39,770 nt of DNA from NCBI GenBank assembly GCA_040901795.1, contig JBBDYH010000034.1, positions 1 to 39,770 on the forward strand, read 5' to 3'. The notes beneath the pieces are model-generated. The model worked only from the letters and a program-made list of their open reading frames with translations, had not been told where the DNA came from and did not search any database. Source of the stretch: JBBDYH01 sp040901795 (GTDB lineage Bacteria > Planctomycetota > Planctomycetia > Pirellulales > JALHPA01). Of the stretch, positions 8,408 to 16,900 are shown one piece after another. The translations under genes and the position numbers were made by a program. Numbering within the stretch: the stretch's first letter is position 1; the number at the start of each line of letters is the position of its first letter.

Positions 8408-9717
8408 ACAAGAATAAGCGCCTACCGCGGCGTCCAGCGAAAGCGATCAAGACGTCTTCTGAGCTGCCCATCAAGTCACGCAAGAAGCGCTGGATCCGCT
8501 ACGGCGTTTATGCGCTCGTGGTGTTGGCCGCGGTGGCTGTACGGTTTTGGCTGACCGGCCCAGAAGTTCCCACACCGCCGCTGACGGATCTCGATCCAGC
8601 GCTCGTCGAAGAAATCGAGAACGCGCGCGCCGAAATCTGGGAATCGCCGCGAGAACCGGAAAAATGGGGTCGGCTGGGAATGTTGCTGGCCGCTCACTCG
8701 TACCCGATCGAAGCCGTGCAATGTTTTGAACACGCCGAAGTACTCGACCCAGCAAGTTGGAAATGGCCTTATCTTCGCTCGATTGCGCAGGAACAAAGCG
8801 ATCGGGCCGCCTCGCTCGATGCCTTGAGCCAGGCCGCCGAGACGGCTGGCGATGACGAGCCGTTCCCGCGGCTGCTGCTCGTCGAGCGGCTGATGGAGAC
8901 TGGCGAGCGGGACGAAGCCGAGCAGCATTTGCAGATCGCGCTGCGCCACTGGCCGGAGCATCCGCGGGCCCATCTCAATCAGGCGCGTCTGCTATCGCAA
9001 CGCGGCAATGCCCAGGCCGCTCTGGCCGCGCTTAACAAAGCGACAAGCGACCGCCACACACGGCGCACCGCGCACCAACTGTTGATCCAAATCCACCGCC
9101 GGCTGGGGGACGATGCCGCAACGTCGGCCGCCTTAGCTCGGCTCGAAGAGCTACCGCCCGACGAGGCCTGGCGCGACCGCTGGCGTGAAGCGCTCGATGG
9201 GTTTCGTATTAGCAAAGGCGCGTACATCGCGCGGATCAACGAACTGGCGCGCCGCGGGGACTACGACCGGCTCGCACGCACCACGGCCGAGACGATCGAA
9301 CGCTTTCCCGAACTGGCGCACCTTGTCACCGGGCGCGAGCGATTGAGCCGTGGCGACCTGGTGGGGGCAGAGCGCGCGCTCCGCGAGGCGGTAGAGCTCG
9401 ATCCAAAGTCCGTCGATGCGCTCGTTTCCCTGGGCGAAGCTCTGTTGCGGCAAGACAAGATTGCCGCCGCGGTGGAATCCTTCCGCAAGGCGACTCGGTT
9501 GGAGCCGATGCATGGCGAGGCATATCTTCGCTTAGGCCAGGCGCTGGCCAAGCAAGACCAACAGCAGGAGTCGCTGGCGTCCTTCCGCTCGGCGGTTCAA
9601 TTTATGCCCACCTCGCCCAAAGCACACCGCGCGCTGGCCGAGGCTCTGTCAGCAGTTGGCCAAGGCTCAGCAGCCGAAGAGCACCGTCGCCATGCCGAGC
9701 GGCTGACCAAGGAGTAG
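8404..9717 (+). CDS. Membrane-anchored TPR protein
   Basis: A 437-aa protein with a basic N terminus (RRPAK, KSRKKR), one transmembrane helix at about 32-51 (YGVYALVVLAAVAVRFWL) and a long helical tetratricopeptide region, presumably facing the periplasm. TPR pairs are clear at about 78-125 (WGRLGMLLAAHSYPIEAVQCFEHAEVLDP), about 165-230, and three consecutive units from about 305 to 430 (LVGAERALREAVELDPKSVDALVSLGEALL, KIAAAVESFRKATRLEP, QESLASFRSAVQFMP). It is translationally coupled to the CRTAC lipoprotein (ATGA overlap, GGGGGAAGGGG upstream), so the two probably act together as a binding scaffold. No catalytic domain seen. Confidence 0.9.
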   Translation: MNKNKRLPRRPAKAIKTSSELPIKSRKKRWIRYGVYALVVLAAVAVRFWLTGPEVPTPPLTDLDPALVEEIENARAEIWESPREPEKWGRLGMLLAAHSYPIEAVQCFEHAEVLDPASWKWPYLRSIAQEQSDRAASLDALSQAAETAGDDEPFPRLLLVERLMETGERDEAEQHLQIALRHWPEHPRAHLNQARLLSQRGNAQAALAALNKATSDRHTRRTAHQLLIQIHRRLGDDAATSAALARLEELPPDEAWRDRWREALDGFRISKGAYIARINELARRGDYDRLARTTAETIERFPELAHLVTGRERLSRGDLVGAERALREAVELDPKSVDALVSLGEALLRQDKIAAAVESFRKATRLEPMHGEAYLRLGQALAKQDQQQESLASFRSAVQFMPTSPKAHRALAEALSAVGQGSAAEEHRRHAERLTKE

Positions 9718-9736
9718 TGGTCCAGCGATTTGTACA

Positions 9737-9862
9737 ACGGTCTTCCAAGACCGTCGAGCAGCCGTAGATCGAGTTGCGGCCCGTTGGGCCTTGGGAATAA
9801 TTGGATATTCTGCCTTACCCAGGCCTTCAGCCTGGGCTATAGAGTTTGGGGCCTTTAGCCCC
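9737..9862. repeat. Three intergenic palindromes between convergent genes
   Basis: Hairpins at 9737-9754 (stem ACGGTCTT, loop CC), 9818-9836 (CCCAGGC, loop CTTCA) and 9848-9862 (GGGGC, loop CTTTA) fill the space between the TPR gene and the convergent response regulator. They resemble dispersed planctomycete repeats and could act as bidirectional terminators, though none is followed by a T-tract. Confidence 0.6.
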
Positions 9863-9897
9863 GGTGTATCGAGCACCTGTCCCCTGTCTCCTGTCCC

Positions 9898-11301
9898 CTA
9901 AGCCTCCACCTTAATCACAATCGCGGTCATATCGTCCATCTGTGTCGCCGGACCGCAAATCTCGTGGACCGCGGCGAATAGCACCTTAACGATCTCGCGG
10001 GCTGTCAGATCGCGATGGGCGTTCACCACCTCCAGAACGCCGGCGTTGCCAAAGGCGGTCCCCTCGCCGTCGCAGGCCTCGATTAGACCGTCCGTAAAGA
10101 GCACTACCGTTTCGCCCGGTTCGAGCCACGTGGGCGGCGCGGCCTGGAACTCGCTGTCGGGCAGAATGCCCAAGGGAATATCGGTGCTGATGAACTCGGC
10201 TTTGACGTTTCCCTGGCGGTCCAGCAGATATCCCGATGAATGCCCGGCGCTGGCATAGACAAACGACCTGGTCTGCGGATTCAGCTTGCCGAGGAACAGC
10301 GTGGCGAAGTGGCTGCCGTCGGTATCGGCGGCCAGCGCGCGGTTGAGCAGCCGGACAATCTCGCTGACGTCGGTCCGCGTCAGCAGGAACGCGCGCAGGT
10401 AGGCCCTCAGCTCCGCCATCAACAGCGCCGGACCGAAGCCGTGGCCGCTGACGTCGGCAATGACCGTCGCCAGGCTGCCGTCCTGCATGGGGATGTAGTC
10501 GAAATAATCGCCGCCCGTGGCTTCGGCAGGGAACGAGGCGCCGGCGATGTCCCAGCCGGGGAGCGGCAGCGGCGCCGCGGGAAATAATTTCTGCTGAATC
10601 TGCCGCGCCAGATGGATCTCTTGCCGCAGCCGGTCCGACTTCCATTGTGCTTTCACCTCGCTCAGCGTGCGCTCATGCTCGCGCTGCTCCAACCGCCGGA
10701 GCAGCTCGGCCTGTTGCTGAATCCGCTGAGTCTTGCGGAAGATTTCCACAAAGACCGCGGTCTTTGAGCGCAGTACCTCGGGGACGATCGGCTTGACGAG
10801 GTAGTCGACCGCGCCGAGCGAATAGCCTTTGAAGATCTGCGCCTCGGCGCTTTCCACACCGGTCAGGAAGATGATCGGCGTTGTTTGGCAGCGATCACGT
10901 TCGCGAATCAATTCGGCCGTCTCGAAGCCATCCATGCCGGGCATCTGTACATCCATCAGAATCAGCGCGAATTCTCCGTGCAACAGACAGCGGAGCGCTT
11001 CCAAGCCGTTATGGGCCTTGACGAGGTTCACGTCCATGCCGGTCAGCATCGCTTCGAGCGCGATGAGGTTTGCCGGGCGGTCATCCACAACCAGGATGTT
11101 GACCTTACATTCGCCTTCGGTATCGGCCACATCGCCCGCCGCGTTAACCGAAACTGGAAGGACCGCCGCCGTAACGGGATTGTTTGAGCACTTCCGGCTC
11201 AGTTCGTCGGTCGAGTCAATCACATCGAGTGACGCCATGGCGTGCTCTATGTTTCCGCGTGTCGTTTTGAACGCTGACCCGTCTCGGAAATTCGCGGCCA
11301 T
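9898..11301 (-). CDS. Response regulator with PP2C/SpoIIE phosphatase output
   Basis: A 467-aa two-domain signalling protein. After about 65 unstructured residues comes a REC domain (about 68-185) with the acidic pair D73-D74, phospho-acceptor D117 in LMDVQMPGMDG, T147 and K170 (LVKPI). A coiled-coil linker (about 186-235, rich in Q/E/R) leads to a PPM/SpoIIE Ser/Thr phosphatase domain (about 240-467). Metal-site motifs are GGDYFD (263-268), IADVSGHG (281-287), YASAGH, LFTDGLIEA and MDDMTA (D456/D457). This RsbU/RsbP-like layout usually dephosphorylates an anti-anti-sigma factor (STAS protein) in response to a histidine kinase; neither partner is nearby. An internal ATG at 11238 is an alternative start. 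Convergent with the TPR gene, divergent from the oxidoreductase. Confidence 0.92.
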   Translation of the reverse strand: MAANFRDGSAFKTTRGNIEHAMASLDVIDSTDELSRKCSNNPVTAAVLPVSVNAAGDVADTEGECKVNILVVDDRPANLIALEAMLTGMDVNLVKAHNGLEALRCLLHGEFALILMDVQMPGMDGFETAELIRERDRCQTTPIIFLTGVESAEAQIFKGYSLGAVDYLVKPIVPEVLRSKTAVFVEIFRKTQRIQQQAELLRRLEQREHERTLSEVKAQWKSDRLRQEIHLARQIQQKLFPAAPLPLPGWDIAGASFPAEATGGDYFDYIPMQDGSLATVIADVSGHGFGPALLMAELRAYLRAFLLTRTDVSEIVRLLNRALAADTDGSHFATLFLGKLNPQTRSFVYASAGHSSGYLLDRQGNVKAEFISTDIPLGILPDSEFQAAPPTWLEPGETVVLFTDGLIEACDGEGTAFGNAGVLEVVNAHRDLTAREIVKVLFAAVHEICGPATQMDDMTAIVIKVEA

Positions 11302-11493
11302 CCGGGCCTCGCGCCCCTATGGCCGGAACGTGTTGCACTTCCAGGCGAGCACTTTCAATGCCAGCCCGCGAATTACTGGCAACCGACCGTGCCGATGGCT
11401 AGACTCTAGGGACACGGCGAACCAATGCCGCAGCTCAAGACCACTTGTTCGAACAGGCAAGACCATTGCACTCAATCTCTTCGGGAGGGACTT

Positions 11494-12879
11494 ATGCAAC
11501 GGCGTGATTTCATCAAAAAAACCTCGTCAGCGGCAGTTGCGTTGTCGGCGCTGCAGACCAATGCCTATGCCCAGGCCGGTGAGAAGAAAAAACGCGTCGG
11601 CCTCATTGGCTGCGGGTGGTACGGCACTTGTGACCTGTTGCGGTTGATTCAAGTCGCGCCAGTGGACGTGGCCGCCCTGTGCGACGTAGACACGATGATG
11701 TACGACGAAACGGCCAAGCTCGTCGTCGAACGGCAGAAGCTCGCCAAGAAACCGCCGCACTACGGCGACTATCGAAAAATGCTCGCCGATCACAAGTTCG
11801 ACATCGTGCTTGTCGGCACGCCCGACCACTGGCATGCACTCGCTATGATCGCCGCGGTGAAAGCCGGCGCCGATGTGTATTGTCAAAAGCCGATCAGCGT
11901 CGATGTCGTCGAGGGACAAGCGATGCTCGCCGCGGCACGCAAGTACGGCCGCGTGGTGCAGATCGGCACGCAGCGCCGCAGCACGCCGCACCTGATCGAA
12001 GCCATCGACCGCGTTGTCAAAGAAGGCAAGCTCGGCAAGATTGGCCATGTCGACATTTGCTGTTACTATCACATGCGGAACAACGCCAACCCACCGATCA
12101 CGACGCCCCCCGACCATTTTGATTACGAGATGTGGACCGGTCCGGCGCCGTTGCGGCCATACGATTCGCCCCCCGACCCCAACAGCCCCACGAAGGCTCG
12201 GGTGCCCCACCGCCGTTGGTGGCGAGCGTTCACGGAGTATGGCAACGGCATCGTCGGCGACATGTGCATCCATATGTTCGACATGGTGCGCTGGATGCTC
12301 GATCTGGGCTGGCCGACCGGCATCTCGTCGTCCGGTGGCATCTACGTGCAGAAGGAAGCCCGGTCGAACATCAGCGATACGCAGACCGCAACGTTCGAGT
12401 ACCCCGAGTTCAACGTCGTTTGGCAGCACCGCACCTGGGGCGCGCCAGCCGATAGCAACTACCCGTGGTCCGCGATCATCTACGGCGACAAGGGCACGCT
12501 GAAAGCCGACGTTCACAGGTACGAGTTTTTTCCGGCCGGCAAAAACCAGGCGTCGATCAGCGGCAAGGCTCAGCAGGAAGAGGGATTCCCGGAAGACGAC
12601 ACCGAAAAGGATCTCGAAAGGCACGCCGCGATGGCCAACCGCTGGCATCAGAAAGACTTTTTGAAAGCGATCGAGTCGCGTGGCAAGCCGGTGGCTGACA
12701 TTGAGCAGGGTTATATCTCCACGGCAAGCTGCATTCTGGCGAATCTCTCGGCTGAACTGGGCCGCTCGCTGAAATGGGATTCCAAGAAACAGCAAGTGGT
12801 CGGCGACGAAGAGGCGAACAAACTCCTCCGCCGCGACTACCGGACGCCGTGGGAACACCCCGACCCGAAGACCGTGTAG
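11494..12879 (+). CDS. Tat-exported Gfo/Idh/MocA family oxidoreductase
   Basis: A 461-aa NAD(P)-dependent sugar or polyol dehydrogenase-like protein. The start at 11494 is set by a strong GGGAGGGA site three bases upstream and the twin-arginine signal QRRDFIKKT...ALSALQTNAYAQA. The Rossmann domain shows GLIGCGWYG (36-44), D64/D66 at the end of the second strand, and TPDHWHALAMIAAVKAGADVYCQKPIS, where the family's EKP catalytic Lys motif appears as QKP (131-133). The GFO/IDH/MocA C-terminal beta-sheet domain follows (YCYYHMRNNANPP, GIVGDMCIHMFDMVRWML). Exported members of this kind are abundant in planctomycetes; substrate not predictable. It begins 192 bases from the divergent response regulator. 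Confidence 0.93.
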   Translation: MQRRDFIKKTSSAAVALSALQTNAYAQAGEKKKRVGLIGCGWYGTCDLLRLIQVAPVDVAALCDVDTMMYDETAKLVVERQKLAKKPPHYGDYRKMLADHKFDIVLVGTPDHWHALAMIAAVKAGADVYCQKPISVDVVEGQAMLAAARKYGRVVQIGTQRRSTPHLIEAIDRVVKEGKLGKIGHVDICCYYHMRNNANPPITTPPDHFDYEMWTGPAPLRPYDSPPDPNSPTKARVPHRRWWRAFTEYGNGIVGDMCIHMFDMVRWMLDLGWPTGISSSGGIYVQKEARSNISDTQTATFEYPEFNVVWQHRTWGAPADSNYPWSAIIYGDKGTLKADVHRYEFFPAGKNQASISGKAQQEEGFPEDDTEKDLERHAAMANRWHQKDFLKAIESRGKPVADIEQGYISTASCILANLSAELGRSLKWDSKKQQVVGDEEANKLLRRDYRTPWEHPDPKTV

Positions 12880-12911
12880 TGTGGTCGTCTCGTTCCGCGA
12901 GAGTGCAACAC

Positions 12912-13799
12912 TTACGGCAAAACGTCGCCGCGATCGCCCGCGGCGCGGCTGGCATAGGCGGCGTGCGCGGCAAAGCTGATCTCGTAGCTGATCGAATGTA
13001 CCGAACCGTCGCAAAAGACGGCGTTCCAGCTTGCGGCGTGAGCGCTGCCGAAGCTGTGGCAGTTCCAGCAATTGTCGCGCTGCCGCACATCGTGTGCAGG
13101 AACGCGCTTGGCCCACCGTACGCAGTTGCCCCGCGGGCAGTCGTAGAGCGTCCCCGCGTCACCCCGGTCCAGCCCAGTGGTGTATTGGTCGCTGCTGACT
13201 GCTTTCTCGGCCACGAGATAGGTCCTGCTCAAGCCGTCTTTGATATCCTTGTAGCGAACGGGCTTGGGCTTTTGATTCCTCAACATCGCGGTCGCCAACA
13301 GACCGGGCCACTTGACTATGAATTCGTCTGGCCGGGAAGAGGCGCCGCCGTTGAGAGCGTAATCGGTGCGCGCGGCCAATTGACTGCTCCTACCGTACGC
13401 CGCGACGGGACGCCGGCTGGGGCAATACAGCAGGGCCACCGGTGTCGCGACGATATCGCGAATCGCGCTGGCGGCCACGGCGGGCGATCGTCCTGGCCTG
13501 CGATAGCCGACCGCCGCCGCCCAATCGTTAAACAGATTGGTCTCTTCCATGTAGGGGAGTATGGCGGTGATCCACGTTCCCTCTTGAATTCTAGACTCGA
13601 CCCGATTGGCATAGTGCCGGTGGACGTTCTCGTGCTGGATGGCCGCCAGGCCGACTTGCTTCAGATTGTTGAGGCAAGTTGTACGTCGCGCAGTCTCGCG
13701 CGCGACCTGGACCGCCGGAATGAGCAGCGCGACCAAGATGCCAATGATGGCGATCACTACGAGTAATTCAACAAGCGTGAAGCCGGCGCGGCGCGTCAT
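12912..13799 (-). CDS. DUF1559 prepilin-type N-terminal methylation protein
   Basis: A 295-aa DUF1559 protein. The type IV pilin-like leader TRRAGFTLVELLVVIAIIG lies at the very N terminus and gives a long hydrophobic helix (about 7-27), predicted to be cut by prepilin peptidase before FTLVE. It is followed by RETARRTTCLNNLKQVGLA, the usual DUF1559 helix. The C terminus has the family's H...FCDGSVHSISYEIS motif. The start at 13799 is chosen for the pilin leader and a GGA about 10 bases upstream; a frame open to 13907 adds 36 residues unlike any leader. It lies just downstream of, and codirectional with, gene 1 of the array. This family is massively expanded in planctomycetes and its role is unknown. 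Confidence 0.92.
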   Translation of the reverse strand: MTRRAGFTLVELLVVIAIIGILVALLIPAVQVARETARRTTCLNNLKQVGLAAIQHENVHRHYANRVESRIQEGTWITAILPYMEETNLFNDWAAAVGYRRPGRSPAVAASAIRDIVATPVALLYCPSRRPVAAYGRSSQLAARTDYALNGGASSRPDEFIVKWPGLLATAMLRNQKPKPVRYKDIKDGLSRTYLVAEKAVSSDQYTTGLDRGDAGTLYDCPRGNCVRWAKRVPAHDVRQRDNCWNCHSFGSAHAASWNAVFCDGSVHSISYEISFAAHAAYASRAAGDRGDVLP

Positions 13800-13914
13800 G
13801 GCAAAGTCCTTTGCCTGGTGAGAAACGCACGGAGAAAGGGCTCGCCTGGCTTCTTTGTTCCGGTGGGGATTGTACCGCGAAGAGACCATGTATTGCAAAT
13901 AGATCATTAACAGA

Positions 13915-13942
13915 ACAACCCCGGGCGTTGGCCCGGGGTTGT
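13915..13942 (-). terminator. 12-bp stem hairpin downstream of gene 1
   Basis: A perfect 12-bp stem (ACAACCCCGGGC / GCCCGGGGTTGT) with a GTTG loop, about 47 bases past the gene 1 stop on the minus strand. It recurs at the same place after genes 3 and 4, so it belongs to a shared 3' tail. There is no T-tract after it, so Rho-independent termination is uncertain; RNA 3'-end protection is an alternative. Confidence 0.55.
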
Positions 13943-13968
13943 GTGTTGTTGCTACTACTTGCAGGGCA

Positions 13969-13987
13969 CCTCTCGCGGAGCGAGAGG
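13969..13987 (-). repeat. Stop-proximal hairpin of gene 1 tail
   Basis: A perfect 8-bp stem (CCTCTCGC / GCGAGAGG) with a GGA loop, ending one base before the gene 1 stop codon. The same hairpin follows gene 3 (21464-21482). After gene 4 it is split by the 86-base insertion. Confidence 0.65.
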
Positions 13988-13988
13988 G

Positions 13989-16900
13989 CTACACTTTCCT
14001 GCGCCGCCAGCCGAACAGGCCCGCGCCCAAGCCGCCCAGCGATAGCATCAGCCAGGTGGCCGGCTCAGGGACCGCGGCCACAGCGCCTGCCAACGCCACC
14101 GGTGCGTCCCCGACCGGCGTAGCCGTGGGGTTGTACAAGGCCCCCAACAACGTCACGTCGTCGTCATTGACGGCGCCGTCGTAGGTGAAGTCGCCCAAGG
14201 CCCAAACTGCACCGGAGGTCATCCCGAATGTCGCGCCCACGATCGTTACGTCGTCGTCGTTGACCACGCCGTCCAGGTTGGCGTCGCCAATCCGCGTGCC
14301 GCGGATGAGCACCGTAGTGTCATCCACCGGCTGGCCGCGGAAGGTCGTGTACGGACCCAAGGGCAGGTCGGCGTTGTTCGCCCAACCCACCGACAGCGTC
14401 GAGTTGTCGGCCGCCGCGCTGCTGCTGGTGATGCCCTGGCCGGTCCAGGTGCCCAACAGGTCCGTGCCGCCGCGGGCGGCAAGGATTCGAGCACGGGTGT
14501 CCGCAGACGGATTGGGGCCAGCGGCCGGGTAGTCGATCGCGATCGCGCTGTCGGTCACGTCGAGCGTGGCCGTCGGCGCCGTCGGAGTGCCGGGGATGGT
14601 CATCGCGCTATGGCTGATCTTGCTCGTCGCGCCGTGCAGCTCCAGACGGCTGGTGGGCGCCAGGGTGACAATGTTCGCGTTCACCATCGCGCCTAACTTC
14701 AACGTCGCGCCGGCATCGACTCGGATATTCTCGAGCGCAGGATTGTCGAATCGGAAAAGATTCATCGAGCCGTTATCCGCCGGTACGACGACGTATTGCC
14801 CCCGAGTAGCCGGTGGGTCGGGCGCTTCTTGAGGGCTGGCAGTGTCGAAGCCGTCGGCAGGGTTGGTATCAATGCCAAACCCGATATCCCAACCGGTATT
14901 CGCTCCAATACCGCCGCCCGAATCACCGAAGCGACCCTCGAACGAAAACCAACCATCCCCAGGCGTTCCTTGGCCATCCGGCTCGGTGTCTGCGCGCTCA
15001 ATTGCTCCGGTGCTGGCCGGGACGTTCCAGGCGTTGTTGTTGATCAACGCTTCGCCGTCGATCTTCAGCAAGACGTAGTCGTCGAACTGCTCGCCGAATG
15101 CGACGGGACCGGGAGTGCCATCGCCATCAGTATCCGGAATCTTGACTTCACCGCGATAGACCCAAGTGCCGCCATTGCCGCCAAAGAAGCCGACATTGGT
15201 GGTATTGGCGCGAGATGGCGACAGATCGCCGGCAACATCGGTTGGGAAATCGGTAGCGTTAGGGCTCCCCGTCACGCGGCCACCCAGCAGGCCGGGGGTC
15301 AATCCGGGAACATTGGCGGTGGTCATCGTAGCGCCCGACAGGTCCGTGACTCCATTGGCCGCGTGCAAGAGTCCTTCGTTGGCGATCGTAGAAACGGCCG
15401 CTCCTCCGAACGTGTTGCCACTGCCGGCAGTAAAGTTCACCGTTCCGCCACGGGCGATGTCCATCTTCGGGCTGCCGGTACCGGCGGCGCCACTATTCGT
15501 GAAATCGACCGTCGTGTTCTTGGTCACGAGTAATGTGCCGGCGCCGTTGAGCGCGCCCGTTACTTTGGACGGCCCAGTCATGGAGAATGCGCCACCGGCG
15601 CCCATGGTGACATTGTTCACTGTCAAGCCGTTTCCGGTTGCGGTGAGCGTTTTTCCATCGGCAACGGATACCGAACCAATCTGCGCGCCGGTCGCGCCCA
15701 CGACGTTGATCGTCGAGTTTTCCGTGGCGCTCACGTTGCTTTGGAAATTCGGCGTCAACAGCGGACCCGTGATCGTGCGGAACAGATTCATCGAGCCGTT
15801 ATCGACCGGGCGAACGTAGTTGGCCTGGGTTGTGTCCCCTTCGATCGGGAGCGTGGTGTCAATACCGAAGCCCAAAGTATTATCCCAGCCACCGCTGTTG
15901 CTGGGCCCCCAACCGCCGCCCCCTTCGCCAAAGCGAAGCTCAAGGTCGTGCCATCCCGCTGACAAGGTCAAGGCGCCCGTCGTATTCGGAATGTCCCAAT
16001 TCTGGTTGCTGAGCCGTGTTACGCCATCGATCTTGATCAGCGTGTTGTCGTCAAAGTGCTCGGCCATTGCGAAGTGGCCGAGGCCGTCGCCCGGGGTGCC
16101 GTTGTCGGGCACAAGGAATTGACCGGTATAAATATGGGTAGTGTTGTCGGGCCATGGCTCGACGTTGCCGCTGCCTGAGATCTGCGCAAGTCTCGGCTCA
16201 AGCTTAATGCCGCCAACCTCCGGATTGGGGCTGGTGCCAGGATTGGGAGCGGTGGTGTTGAAGGAGCCGCTCAAGCGTCCTTCCAGCAAGCCGGCGGTCA
16301 ATGTCGCACCGGGGCCTGGGACACTTAGTACGCTCAATTCGAGCGTGCCGCCGGTGAGCAACACGGAGGCGCCTCCCAGCGTGGTTTCGGTGGCGCTCGA
16401 GTTCGAGGCGATCAATCGCCCGCCGGTTGTCGCGCCGACCGAGCTCGTGGCGCCCAAGGCCGGACCCGGCCCGCCAACTCTGGTTAAGTTCACAACGCCT
16501 GGTCCCGCCATGAACGACACGGCGTTGCCGCCGTCATTCAGCGTCGTCAGGTTCACCGGCGCGCCTGAAGTGCCGATGGTCACCGTGCCCGCGCCGGTGG
16601 CCGTCACGCCAGTGGTAATCGCGTTGCCCGACGTCGTCAAACTGCTGCCGGGATTCATTCTCAGGTTCGCCAACGTCGCCGACGGCGCGGTCACTTCGAG
16701 ACTCGAATTCCCGCTGACGTTGAGCTCATTGTTCAACGACACCGGGCCGGTGGCGATGGCGTACGGAATGATCTCAAACGCATCGGCCCCGCCCGCCGGA
16801 TCCCAGAACAGCTCGATGCCCGCCTCGTTGGTGTTCTTGTTGTAAAAACCAACGATGTAGTCATAAACGCCGGCGGACAAGGTGGGAGCGGCAGGATTGG

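Noticed and set aside
11527..13116. Long minus-strand open frame (529 codons) opposite the oxidoreductase
   Set aside because: It is antisense to a clear Gfo/Idh/MocA gene with Tat signal and strong RBS; its translation is Arg/Val/Ala-rich with no motif and runs into DUF1559.
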